DNA from: Sphingopyxis sp. YF1
GTDB lineage: Bacteria > Pseudomonadota > Alphaproteobacteria > Sphingomonadales > Sphingomonadaceae
Assembly (NCBI RefSeq): GCF_022701295.1
Contig: NZ_CP033204.1
Location: 1,054,001 to 1,118,000 of the forward strand
Reading direction: 5' to 3'
DNA length: 64,000 nucleotides
The translations under genes and the position numbers were made by a program. The notes under the pieces are model-generated. The model had not been told where the DNA came from, did no database searches, and was given only the letters and a program-made list of their open reading frames with translations. Below are positions 15,958 through 27,164 of this stretch, piece after piece (positions within the stretch are counted from its first letter, which is position 1; every line of letters begins with the position of its first letter).

Positions 15958-18134
15958 CCGATTTGCTTCTCGAACTGCGCAGCGAGGAAATCCCGGCGCG
16001 GATGCAGGCCGGCGCGCGCGCCGAACTCGAAAAACTGTTCCGCGCGCAGCTGAGCGCGGCGGGGCTCGAAGCGGGCGAGCTTACCATCTGGTCGACGCCG
16101 CGGCGTCTGGCGCTGATCGCGAAGGGGCTTCCGCAAGCGACCGCTGCCGTCAGTGAGGAACTGAAAGGTCCGCGCAGCAGCGCGCCGCCGCAGGCGCTCG
16201 AAGGTTTCCTTCGCAAGACGGGCCTGACGCAGGACCAGCTCGAAGATCGCGACGGCGTGTATTTCGCCGTGATCGACAAGCCGGGCCGCGCAACCGCCGA
16301 GGTGCTCGCCGAGGCGATCCCCGCGATCGTCCGCGCCTTCGCCTGGCCCAAGTCGATGCGCTGGGGCAAGGAAAGCGCGAGCAGCGAGAGCCTGCGCTGG
16401 GTGCGCCCGCTTTCGGGCATCGTCGCGATCTTCGGCGAGGCGCTCGTTCCGTGTGAAGTCAGCGGGATTTCCGCGGGCTTCGCGACGCGCGGCCACCGCT
16501 TCCACTGCCCGGGCGAGATCACCATCGGGTCGGCTTCGGACTATGCCGAAAAGCTGCGCGCGTGCCATGTCATCGTCGACCATGAGGAGCGGCAGGCGAT
16601 CATCCGCGACGGCGCCGCCAAGGCCGCGGCCGATGCGGGGCTGAGCCTCGTCGCGGACGAGGGGCTGGTGGTCGAGAATGCGGGCCTCACCGAATGGCCT
16701 GTGCCCTTGCTGGGCCGCTTCGACGAAGCGTTTCTGGAGGTGCCGCCCGAGGTCATCCAGCTGACCGCGCGCGTGAACCAGAAATATTTCGTCGTGAACG
16801 GCGCGGACGGCAAGCTGGCGAACGGCTTCGTCTGCACCGCGAACATCGACGCGAAGGATGGCGGCGCGGAGATCGTCGCGGGCAACCGCAAGGTCCTCGC
16901 GGCGCGGCTGTCCGACGCGCGCTTCTTCTGGGAACAGGATCAGAAGAAGACGCTCGCCGAGCACGCCGGGAAGCTCGCGAATATCACCTTCCACGAAAAG
17001 CTGGGCACCGTCGCCGACAAGGTCGAGCGCGTCGCGAAGCTCGCCGAATGGCTGGCGAGCGAAGGCATCGTCCCCAACTGCGACCCCGCCCTTGCACGGC
17101 AGGCGGCCGAACTGGCCAAGGCCGATCTCGTCACCGAAATGGTCGGCGAATTCCCCGAATTGCAGGGCCTGATGGGCGGCTATTACGCCCGCGCCGAAGG
17201 CCTGCCCGATGCAGTCGCCGACGCGATCCGCGATCATTACAAGCCGGTCGGGCAGGGCGATGACGTGCCAACGGCGCCGGTGACGGTGGCTGTGGCGCTG
17301 GCGGATAAGCTGGATACGCTTGTCGGCTTTTTCGCGATCGACGAGCGACCGACAGGCTCCAAAGACCCGTTCGCGCTCCGGCGCGCAGCATTGGGCGGGC
17401 TTAGCCTTTGGCAGGTGGCCGAACTGCGAGGCTCTTTGCTGGCGATCCTCATATCCGCTATGAGTGGAACTGCCGCATATTCGCCGGTTGCGGAATCTCT
17501 AGAGAGCAAGGGCGTTGCGGCGATCAAGTTTGGCGCCGCTGCTACAAACCCATTGGAATTTGCGGTTGAGCAAGAAGCGATAGGGGTTCTTGGCTTCCTT
17601 ATCGACCGCCTCAAGGTCCAGCAGCGCGAAGCCGGGGTCCGGCACGACCTGATCGACGCGGTTTTTGCGCTCGGCGGCGAGGATGATCTCGTTCGGCTGC
17701 TCGCGCGCGTGAAGGCGCTGCAGGCGTTCATGGCGACCGAGGACGGCACCAATTTGCTCGCGGGCTACAAGCGCGCGGCGAATATCCTGAAGCAGGCGGG
17801 CAAAGATACCGTCATCCCAGCGAAAGCTGGGATCGCTGGCGATGGTGCGCCAACGATAGCGGCCCCAGCTTTCGCTGGGGCGACGGAGATGGACAAGGCG
17901 CTGCTCGCCGCCCTCGACGCTGCCGAACCCGCTGCCGCCGTGGCGGTCGCAGACGAACGTTTCACCGACGCGATGGCCGCGCTGGCGTCGCTCCGCGCGC
18001 CGATCGATGCCTTTTTCGAAGGCGTGATGGTCAACGATCCCGACGAAGCGGTCCGCGCCTATCGCCTCGGCCTGCTGGCGCGCTTTACCGGCGCGGTGCA
18101 CGGGGTCGCCGATTTCTCGAAGATCGAGGTCTGA
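15954..18134 (+). CDS. glyS: Glycyl-tRNA synthetase beta subunit with REP-encoded insertion
   Basis: A protein of 726 residues, somewhat longer than typical GlyS. It starts with [16 protein letters not shown], contains [61 protein letters not shown] and [16 protein letters not shown], and ends with the C-terminal DALR-like region ([20 protein letters not shown]). Residues about 620-645 are translated from an inverted REP doublet, inserted in frame between the KRAANILKQ helix and the next conserved block. GTG 15954 overlaps the glyQ stop. A stretch around codons 481-555 has visibly lower GC than its surroundings. Confidence 0.96.
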   Translation: MTDLLLELRSEEIPARMQAGARAELEKLFRAQLSAAGLEAGELTIWSTPRRLALIAKGLPQATAAVSEELKGPRSSAPPQALEGFLRKTGLTQDQLEDRDGVYFAVIDKPGRATAEVLAEAIPAIVRAFAWPKSMRWGKESASSESLRWVRPLSGIVAIFGEALVPCEVSGISAGFATRGHRFHCPGEITIGSASDYAEKLRACHVIVDHEERQAIIRDGAAKAAADAGLSLVADEGLVVENAGLTEWPVPLLGRFDEAFLEVPPEVIQLTARVNQKYFVVNGADGKLANGFVCTANIDAKDGGAEIVAGNRKVLAARLSDARFFWEQDQKKTLAEHAGKLANITFHEKLGTVADKVERVAKLAEWLASEGIVPNCDPALARQAAELAKADLVTEMVGEFPELQGLMGGYYARAEGLPDAVADAIRDHYKPVGQGDDVPTAPVTVAVALADKLDTLVGFFAIDERPTGSKDPFALRRAALGGLSLWQVAELRGSLLAILISAMSGTAAYSPVAESLESKGVAAIKFGAAATNPLEFAVEQEAIGVLGFLIDRLKVQQREAGVRHDLIDAVFALGGEDDLVRLLARVKALQAFMATEDGTNLLAGYKRAANILKQAGKDTVIPAKAGIAGDGAPTIAAPAFAGATEMDKALLAALDAAEPAAAVAVADERFTDAMAALASLRAPIDAFFEGVMVNDPDEAVRAYRLGLLARFTGAVHGVADFSKIEV
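17811..17886. repeat. Inverted REP doublet (family A) inside the glyS reading frame
   Basis: GTCATCCCAGCGAAAGCTGG (from 17811) and its near reverse complement ending at about 17885 enclose a 27-bp centre. The whole element is translated without a stop as a VIPAKAGI...PAFAGAT peptide. The same element type lies between genes at 9.2-9.4 kb. The region corresponds to a variable loop of the beta subunit. Confidence 0.85.
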
Positions 18135-18145
18135 GACCGCGTTAG

Positions 18146-18234
18146 AAATCCCGTTCGTGTCGAGCGAAGACGAGACACCGTGAAGGCACGAACGACAGAT
18201 GGGCATCTCGACTTCGCTCGATGCGAACGGATTT
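18146..18234. repeat. Inverted repeat, family C (TCGAGCGAAG type)
   Basis: The left arm AAATCCCGTTCGTGTCGAGC (from 18146, continuing GAAG) and the right arm CTTCGCTCGATGCGAACGG (to 18230, continuing ATTT) are near reverse complements about 40 bp apart, directly downstream of glyS. The family resembles dispersed sphingomonad repeats with the same core. It may also end glyQS transcription. Confidence 0.7.
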
Positions 18235-18330
18235 GAGAAGCCTTGAAAATGACAAAGCAAAACTGATTCGACCAACCGGGACTGCATAACTATTCCCCCG
18301 CCAACCTCCTCCCCGGGGCAGCAGGAGCAT

Positions 18331-21012
<2,682 letters not shown>

Positions 21013-21025
21013 CAGGGGGTAGGGC

Positions 21026-21601
21026 ATGAAGAGCTGGCACCGCTATGCGATCACTTTGGTGGGAGGGCTGGCGGTGGGGCTCGGCGCTGCCTGGGCGATC
21101 ACGGGCCGGGGGCTCGCCGACGGGCAGATCGGCAACGGCCCCTGGACCACGTCGCTCGGCTTCGGCACCAAGGCGACCGACCGGGTGACGCGCGCCATGG
21201 TCGCGCGCGCGGGCCTGCTCGCGCTTCCGGCCAGGGAAACCGTCTACTGGTCGGCCACCACCGACGCGGCGGGCGCGCCGCTCGACGGCAATTGCCGCTA
21301 CCGCCTGTCGGGAAGGCCGCTCGACGCGCGCTGGTGGAGCGTCACCATTTATGACGAGGCGGGTTATCTCGTCGCCAATCCAGCCAACAGCTGGTCGGTG
21401 AACGGTGCCAACGTCGCGCTCGACGCCGAAGGCGAGTGGCGCGTCACGATCGCACCGGCGAAGCCGGCCGACGGAGCCTGGCTGCCGGCGGCGAAGGGGC
21501 AGCCCTTTCACCTGACCCTGCGCATGTACAACCCCGGCGACGGGTTTCGCGCTGCCCCCACCAAGGCGGTCCTGCCAAGCATCGTGAAGGAGGGCTGCTG
21601 A
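21026..21601 (+). CDS. DUF1214 domain-containing protein
   Basis: A protein of 191 residues with one N-terminal hydrophobic segment (ITLVGGLAVGLGAAWAITG) that acts as a signal or anchor. The DUF1214 domain shows the typical CRYRLSGRPLDARWWSVTIY, NPANSWSVNG and HLTLRMYNPGDGF. In many bacteria DUF1254 and DUF1214 are fused; here they are adjacent genes. Function is unknown. The start lies 13 bp after the ppdK stop. Confidence 0.85.
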   Translation: MKSWHRYAITLVGGLAVGLGAAWAITGRGLADGQIGNGPWTTSLGFGTKATDRVTRAMVARAGLLALPARETVYWSATTDAAGAPLDGNCRYRLSGRPLDARWWSVTIYDEAGYLVANPANSWSVNGANVALDAEGEWRVTIAPAKPADGAWLPAAKGQPFHLTLRMYNPGDGFRAAPTKAVLPSIVKEGC

Positions 21602-21602
21602 T

Positions 21603-22130
21603 ATGCGCACCTGGTTCGGCCCGCTCGTCTTCGGTTTCGTTCTTGCAGCCGCGACCGCCTGGGTCGCCGTCGGCGCGATTCCCTATGCCCTGATGAATGT
21701 TGCGATCGACCGGCTGGGGCAGGGCGGCGTCAACACGATGGCCTATGCCAACCTTGCCAATCCTGCGCGCCAGCCGGTCGTGCGACCGAGCCCGGACCTC
21801 GCCTATTCGAGTTGCCCCTATGACCTGTCAGGCGGGCCGATCGCGATCCATGTCGTGCCGGTGCCGGACCGTTACAGTTCGCTCAGCATCTTCGACGCCG
21901 CGACGGACGTCATCTTCGTCCGCAACGATGTCGAGGCGGCGGGCAAGCCGTATCGAATCATTCTCGCGCGCGAAGGGCAGCCGGTTCCGGCGGGCGCCGA
22001 AGTGGTTCGGACGAACCACGATCACGGCATTGCGCTGATCCGGTTGCTTTTGAAGGATCCGGCGGAAATCGGCCAGCTCGACGCGGTTCGGCGCCAGTCG
22101 TCCTGCGCGCCGGCCACAAATCCGAAATAG
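21603..22130 (+). CDS. DUF1254 domain-containing protein
   Basis: A protein of 175 residues with an N-terminal membrane segment (LVFGFVLAAATAWVAVGAIP) and a short DUF1254 domain (VNTMAYANLANPARQPVVRP, SPDLAYSSCPYDLSGGPIAI, YSSLSIFDAATDVIFV). It starts 1 bp after the DUF1214 stop, so the two are co-translated and probably form the split version of the fused DUF1254-DUF1214 proteins. Function is unknown. Confidence 0.85.
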   Translation: MRTWFGPLVFGFVLAAATAWVAVGAIPYALMNVAIDRLGQGGVNTMAYANLANPARQPVVRPSPDLAYSSCPYDLSGGPIAIHVVPVPDRYSSLSIFDAATDVIFVRNDVEAAGKPYRIILAREGQPVPAGAEVVRTNHDHGIALIRLLLKDPAEIGQLDAVRRQSSCAPATNPK

Positions 22131-22174
22131 GGGGTTGCGCGCCCGGTCGCTGCCCCTTAAAGGCCCCTCACCAC

Positions 22175-22251
22175 GCACCCGTAGCTCAGCTGGATAGAGC
22201 ACCAGACTACGAATCTGGGGGTCGGACGTTCGAATCGTTCCGGGTGCGCCA
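22175..22251 (+). tRNA. tRNA-Arg (anticodon ACG)
   Basis: A 77-nt cloverleaf: acceptor arms GCACCCG (22175-22181) and CGGGTGC (22241-22247), D-loop GTAGCTCAGCTGGATAGAGC, anticodon loop CTACGAA with anticodon ACG, T-arm with GTTCGAATC, discriminator G and encoded CCA (22249-22251). The first anticodon base would be edited to inosine to read CGN codons. Confidence 0.97.
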
Positions 22252-22555
22252 TTTCCCAAAATCGTTGAAAACAGCCCGGAATCGCGAAGCGTTCTGGTCG
22301 GCCGCGGTCCTGATTTTCGTTGTCGGGCGGGATCAGCTGCGAGGCCCGATGCAAGTGGATGAATACCCCGGGCAATACGTCCGAAACGTCTCGCATTGAT
22401 CGCGGTGCCTGCGTTGCCCCCCAGGCAGAACGTCCGTGGTCGTTCCCTCCCCGTGATCATCCCTGTCATAGCGTGATTCGCGCGCGACGGACAGCACCGT
22501 CATCGCGCCGTTTGTCGCATTTTTCCGGGATCGGGACACCCTGCCGCGCGACCGC
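22252..22555. other. Non-coding interval after tRNA-Arg
   Basis: About 300 bp without a convincing gene, integrase remnant or repeated tRNA end. The frame that reads antisense through the tRNA is a spurious product of tRNA sequence. Confidence 0.5.
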
Positions 22556-23407
22556 TCAGCGGTTGCGGGCGGTGACGATCCATGCGGCGCCTTCGAGCAG
22601 GATCGATGTCGCACCCGGCCGCTGTCCGAAAGCCGCCCGTACCGCATCTTCCGCCGCCGCGCGGAGGTCTTCGGACTGCCCTGCCAGCGCCCGCGACAAT
22701 GGCCCGACCGCAAAAGCCAAGCCCAGTGCGTCTTCGATCGCCTCGGCGCGCGTTGCGCCATGGCCATAGGGGATATCGGCGTCGAACGGCGTGATCGCGA
22801 CGTCGTCGAACCCCGCATCTGTCAGGATCTGTTCGATGCGCGCCGGATCGCCGAAGGCAAAGGGGCCGGGCGCTTCAGGATCGGACGGCGGTGGCGCCAA
22901 AAGATGCCGGATCGTGGTCATCGGCAAACGCACCCAGTCATTCTCTGCCGCGCTTCGCCAGCAGGCGAAGGCAAGCCGTCCGCCGGGCTTCAGGGCTTTC
23001 CGGATATGGGCGAAGGCGGGGGTGGGGGCGTCGAAGAACATCACGCCAAAGCGCGAAAAGAGCAGGTCGAAGGCGGCAGGCGGCAGCGGCGCGCTCGCGG
23101 CATCGGCGCGCTGGAACGCGACCGATGCGCCGTCCGGCGTATCGGCCTCGGCGCGCGCGATCAGTTGCGGCGATATGTCGACGCCCAGCACATGGCCGCT
23201 CGTGCCGACGCGCTCCGCGAGGGCAAAGCTGGTCGTTCCCGCGCCGCACCCGATGTCGAGGGCGTGCTCGGCTGGTCGAGGCCCCGCCACGGCGAGCGCC
23301 GCGTCGCCGAAAGTCTGGAGCATCCGGTCGAGCCTTTGTTGGTGCAGCACCCAATTGTCCCCGCTGGTGCCCGTCCATTCGTGGGTGCTTCCCGAGTTGA
23401 TTGCCAT
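22556..23407 (-). CDS. Class I SAM-dependent methyltransferase
   Basis: A protein of 283 residues with the SAM-binding motif I (ALDIGCGAGTTSFALAERV), acidic motif LGVDISPQ, and LLFSRFGVMFFDAPTPAFAH, KALKPGGRLAFACWR. It resembles UbiE/type-11 methyltransferases, but the substrate cannot be assigned. ATG 23407 gives a short, plausible N-terminal helix. It sits alone between tRNA-Arg and the beta-helix gene with normal high-GC codon use. Confidence 0.85.
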   Translation of the reverse strand: MAINSGSTHEWTGTSGDNWVLHQQRLDRMLQTFGDAALAVAGPRPAEHALDIGCGAGTTSFALAERVGTSGHVLGVDISPQLIARAEADTPDGASVAFQRADAASAPLPPAAFDLLFSRFGVMFFDAPTPAFAHIRKALKPGGRLAFACWRSAAENDWVRLPMTTIRHLLAPPPSDPEAPGPFAFGDPARIEQILTDAGFDDVAITPFDADIPYGHGATRAEAIEDALGLAFAVGPLSRALAGQSEDLRAAAEDAVRAAFGQRPGATSILLEGAAWIVTARNR

Positions 23408-23530
23408 TCTTTGCTCTTTCGAGATCTTGCTGCGACTGATTCGCAATAATCGTTCGGGGCCGGGATGCCAAGGCCAACGGACACAAGCGCAGAAGCGGGC
23501 GCGCGAACGCGCCCGCTTCCCCGGTAACAA

Positions 23531-25882
23531 TTATGCGAGATCGCCGGACAGCGACCAGGTGTTCGATGCGACTTTGGTGCCGCGTTGCACCGAATAGCGG
23601 CCGTTGCTGGCGACCAGGCTACCGCGGCTCTGAAGCGTGGCGCCTGCGCCTGCCGTGTGGGTGATGGCGCCCGTATTCGCCGCTTCGACCTCGATCCAAC
23701 TGCCGATCGGCACATCCAGCGTGGTGTCACTCGGCCAACTGAACGCAATTGCGCCGGCCGCGTTCATCCGCTTGCGACTGCCGATGTCGCTGGTGACCGG
23801 CGTGTAGGTGGTGCTGGTCGAGGATGTGCTGGGCACGCCTTCATATTCCCGAATCCAGATGGATGAGGTGCCCGATTTCACACAGCGATAGGCTTTGTGA
23901 CTGGCAGTTCTGGAACCTGGGTTGATATCATAGCCAAACACTTCGAACCGATCGCCCTTGAACCAGGTTCCGTTCGGTTCGCCGTTGGTCCAACTGCGTT
24001 TGCCTGAAACGCTGAGGCGTACATCATAGACTTCGACCGTCTCGGTTGCGGTCGTCGGGTGAGACAAGGTAATGTTCGTGCCCGACATTGCCGTAATCCA
24101 GGCGCCTGCCGGGATGCCTTGCCCCCGGATCCGGTCCCCCACAGCGTAGCCCGCCGCTGCCGACAGCGTCGCGCTGGTGCTGCCATTGGTGATCGCGGCC
24201 ATCATGCGCGGTCGGAAAAACCCGGAACGGGAGAGCGTGACACTATAAGTACCGACCCCGACGGGAAGAGCTTTTGGGACATTGCGTAACGTCACGACAT
24301 TGCCGATCACCGAGACGACCTCGCCGATCGTCAAATGGCCTCCGCTTCCCGACGAAGGCATTGTTTCGCCGTTGACGAACGGCGTCAGTTGCAACGGTGT
24401 GTTCGTATGGACGAATTCGCCAATGATATAGGCTGCAGGATTGGTTGAGACGAAAGTTGCCGTGCCGTCGGTTGCCACGGTGATGGTAGCTGCGCTGTCA
24501 AGTGTGAGCGGAGGGTTGCCCTGGGATGTCCACTCGACATATTCGACACTGTCCGTTGAGCCGTTCTCGATCAGCTTCGAGCCGACAGGCATGTAGAGGC
24601 GGCGCTTGCCCGCTTCGACCGTCCTGCCGCGGGTTAGCATCGAGAGACCAAAAATCTCACCCTGTGCTGAATCTATGACGCTGCAATTGTCATAGTGAAC
24701 ATGTGCTCCGTTCGCGGCACCTTGATTTGCATAGGCGAATTCATCGTCGATGCTTACGCCATTCAGGGAGACACGCGAAGTCGTGTAGATGTTAAAAACG
24801 TTTCGGGCATCGTTGTTGATCCAGATGCGCCCTCCGAAGAACGCGACTGATCCTTCGGCGAACAGCCACGCATCGGGGGCGATCCCGGCAGCATCGACCG
24901 GATTAGCCATCTTAATCTGACACCCGACCAGATTGAGCGTGGATCCGCTTTTCCAACTACCAAGCCGCCAGATATTCTCGGTGGCGAGCCCGACAATGTT
25001 TCCCGAGTAACGCTGCCCCGATCCGATGAAGACTTGCTTGGCGATCGTCACCTGACCACCGCGGATTTCGGGCATCTGCCCGATGCCTTGGCCATAGCTG
25101 CGGCAGTCAACGAGTGTCGTACAGAAATTGGCAAACGGATTGACGAAGGAACACATTCGCGCCTGATCGCGCCCAATGGCCAGACAGGTGCGCGAGCGGA
25201 AGAAGCGGCTGTTGCTTAGCACGCAGCCGTCACCCTGGTTGGTAAAAGACAGTGACCAGCCAACACCTACGTCGAAGCCGGTGAAGGCACAATTGTCGAT
25301 GTAGAGGCTGTTCGACCCGCTGCTGCTCACATAATAGGCAGCAAGTCCCGGATATTGGTCGTTGCTGGCGATGCCCGACGAAAAGGGGTCCGTCACAATC
25401 CCGGCGTGGGGGGCATAAGCGCGGTTTGAAACCAGGCCGCCCTGTCGCCACCATGCAGTTTCGACATTGTCGTCATGGAAAAGCGCCTGGAAGCTAGGAG
25501 CCGTCGCGATTCGACCGCCCAGGTTCATGCCTTCGACCTTGCATGCACGTGTGTACTGGAAGATCAGGCACGGCAGTTCGCCGCTGATTTGCCGGATATG
25601 AGCGCCCAAGTCGGAATTATAGCAGCCTGGTCCTTTGAAATGCACCGTCACCATCGAGGCGTAGGCGGATCCATTGAAATCCGCGACGATAATCGGGCCG
25701 TCGATATCGACCCGACCGGTCATTCCGAAAAAGGTAAGCGTGCGCGGAATCTTGTCGCTTTTGAAGGCTGCGATTGCGTCATCGATCGCCGATTGTGCTG
25801 CGGTGCGGTTCTGCGCCGGCGTGTTGCCGCTCGCGCCGAAGAAATAGGGGGCTTCGGTTACTTCGATCCAGTTTGCTGGCAT
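23531..25882 (-). CDS. Phage tailspike-like right-handed beta-helix protein
   Basis: A protein of 783 residues without a signal peptide. The central part (about 60-430) is rich in turns of the pectate-lyase-like beta-helix type (SNSRFFRSRTCLAIGRDQAR, FVNPFANFCTTLVDCRSYGQ, SLNGVSIDDEFAYA). Towards the C-terminus are repeat-like segments seen in phage tail proteins (NGSTSATLSAAAGYAVGD, GIPAGAWITAMSGTNITLS) and a small beta-domain ending in SNGRYSVQRGTKVASNTWSL. It is probably a phage-derived receptor-binding or surface-polysaccharide protein. Base composition is clearly less GC-rich than its neighbours, and no other phage genes surround it. ATG 25882 is preceded by GGAAGGAAG. Confidence 0.6.
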   Translation of the reverse strand: MPANWIEVTEAPYFFGASGNTPAQNRTAAQSAIDDAIAAFKSDKIPRTLTFFGMTGRVDIDGPIIVADFNGSAYASMVTVHFKGPGCYNSDLGAHIRQISGELPCLIFQYTRACKVEGMNLGGRIATAPSFQALFHDDNVETAWWRQGGLVSNRAYAPHAGIVTDPFSSGIASNDQYPGLAAYYVSSSGSNSLYIDNCAFTGFDVGVGWSLSFTNQGDGCVLSNSRFFRSRTCLAIGRDQARMCSFVNPFANFCTTLVDCRSYGQGIGQMPEIRGGQVTIAKQVFIGSGQRYSGNIVGLATENIWRLGSWKSGSTLNLVGCQIKMANPVDAAGIAPDAWLFAEGSVAFFGGRIWINNDARNVFNIYTTSRVSLNGVSIDDEFAYANQGAANGAHVHYDNCSVIDSAQGEIFGLSMLTRGRTVEAGKRRLYMPVGSKLIENGSTDSVEYVEWTSQGNPPLTLDSAATITVATDGTATFVSTNPAAYIIGEFVHTNTPLQLTPFVNGETMPSSGSGGHLTIGEVVSVIGNVVTLRNVPKALPVGVGTYSVTLSRSGFFRPRMMAAITNGSTSATLSAAAGYAVGDRIRGQGIPAGAWITAMSGTNITLSHPTTATETVEVYDVRLSVSGKRSWTNGEPNGTWFKGDRFEVFGYDINPGSRTASHKAYRCVKSGTSSIWIREYEGVPSTSSTSTTYTPVTSDIGSRKRMNAAGAIAFSWPSDTTLDVPIGSWIEVEAANTGAITHTAGAGATLQSRGSLVASNGRYSVQRGTKVASNTWSLSGDLA

Positions 25883-25990
25883 GAAATTTCTTCCTTCCGA
25901 TGATGTCACATTTCTGGTGTCGAACGTCCCTGTGCCGAGGACGCGCTGCGCCTCGGTGCGATGTTTCCGATATGGACGTTGAGATGAAGC

Positions 25991-26041
25991 ATTTGAACCA
26001 AATTGGTTATTAAGTCAAGAGATTTGAACCGATTCCAAATT
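25991..26041. promoter_or_regulatory. Repeated operator-like sites before glucokinase
   Basis: A perfect dyad AACCAA-A-TTGGTT (25996-26008) lies within the first of two copies of ATTTGAACC (25991-25999 and 26022-26030). The copies are 31 bp apart, about three helical turns, and the second is followed by GATTCCAAATT. This suggests cooperative regulator binding in the 234-bp divergent region between the beta-helix gene and glk. Confidence 0.4.
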
Positions 26042-26116
26042 GCGCATAGCTATGTCTGTTGCTTTCCTTCGCGTCGGTGCAAAGGTCGGGGACAGGCTGC
26101 GGCGCCGGGGAGAGTC

Positions 26117-27088
26117 ATGCGCGAACGGATCGTAACGGTGGATATCGGTGGAACTCACGCCCGCTTCGCGATCGCCGAGATCGATAGTGGCGGTGTCGTC
26201 GCGCTAGGCGAGGCGACGACTTTGCATGCCCGGGACCATGCGAGCCTCGAGACCGCCTGGGAGGATTTCGCGCGGCGTGCGGGCGGCGCGCTGCCGCGCG
26301 CTGTCGCGATCGCGATCGCCGGGCCGGCGCGCGGCGAGGTGATCCGTTTCACCAACAATCCCTGGATCATCCGCCCCGCGCTCGTCGGCGAGAAGCTGGG
26401 CGTCGACCATTGGGTGCTGGTCAATGATTTCGAGGCGGTGGGGCATGCGGTCGCGCAGGCCGACGCCGGCTATTTCGAGACTTTGTGCGGCCCCGACGTG
26501 GCGCTTCCCGACAGCGGCACGATCAGCGTGATCGGCCCGGGCACCGGGCTCGGCGTTGCGCATATCTGGCGCGACGGGGCGGAGTATCGGGTGCAGGCGA
26601 CCGAAGGCGGGCACATCGACTTCGCGCCGCTCGACAGCATCGAGGACGCGATCCTCGCGCGCCTTCGCAAGCGCCACCGCCGCGTGTCGATCGAGCGGAT
26701 CGTGTCGGGCCCCGGCATCGTCGACATCTACGAGACGCTGGCAGCGATGGAAGGGCGCGCGGTGACCCCGCTCGACGACCGGACGATCTGGACCAACGGC
26801 ACCAGCGGCGCCGACAGCCTCGCCGCGGCGGCGGTCGACCGTTTCTGCCTGTCGCTCGGCAGCGTCGCGGGCGATCTCGCGCTGGCGCAGGGCGCAAGCG
26901 GGGTGGTGATCGCTGGCGGGCTGGGGCTGCGCATCAAGGACAGCCTGATCAAATCGAGCTTCCCCGAGCGCTTCGTTGAGAAGGGGCGCTTCGAGGGCTT
27001 CATGAGCGCGCTGCCGGTCAAGCTGATCACCCATCCGCAGCCGGGGCTGTTCGGTGCCGCAGCGGCCTTTGCGCGGCTTTATCCCTGA
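26117..27088 (+). CDS. glk: Glucokinase
   Basis: A protein of 323 residues that phosphorylates glucose with ATP, feeding the Entner-Doudoroff route usual in sphingomonads. Family motifs are VDIGGTHARFAIAEI (phosphate 1), LVNDFEAVGHAVA (catalytic Asp), GPGTGLGVAHI, ATEGGHIDFAP and GVVIAGGLGLRI. The zinc-binding CXCGXXGC motif of ROK kinases is absent, consistent with a GlkA-type glucokinase. ATG 26117 places the phosphate motif at residue 9. It is divergent from the beta-helix gene and may be controlled by the operator-like repeats upstream. Confidence 0.93.
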   Translation: MRERIVTVDIGGTHARFAIAEIDSGGVVALGEATTLHARDHASLETAWEDFARRAGGALPRAVAIAIAGPARGEVIRFTNNPWIIRPALVGEKLGVDHWVLVNDFEAVGHAVAQADAGYFETLCGPDVALPDSGTISVIGPGTGLGVAHIWRDGAEYRVQATEGGHIDFAPLDSIEDAILARLRKRHRRVSIERIVSGPGIVDIYETLAAMEGRAVTPLDDRTIWTNGTSGADSLAAAAVDRFCLSLGSVAGDLALAQGASGVVIAGGLGLRIKDSLIKSSFPERFVEKGRFEGFMSALPVKLITHPQPGLFGAAAAFARLYP

Positions 27089-27164
27089 GGCGGCGCAACA
27101 TCCTCTTTCGCATGGGAGTTTCGCTGGGTAGAGCGGGCGAAACGCACAAGGGGATCGAATACTC

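Noticed and set aside
21828..22469. Minus-strand open frame across tRNA-Arg
   Set aside because: Its peptide with TIRTSDPQIRSLVLYPAELR is the well-known artefact of translating a tRNA antisense; the upstream part has no codon structure.
22252..26116. Complete prophage or genomic island
   Set aside because: Only one phage-like gene; the methyltransferase and glucokinase look native, and no integrase or repeated tRNA end was found.
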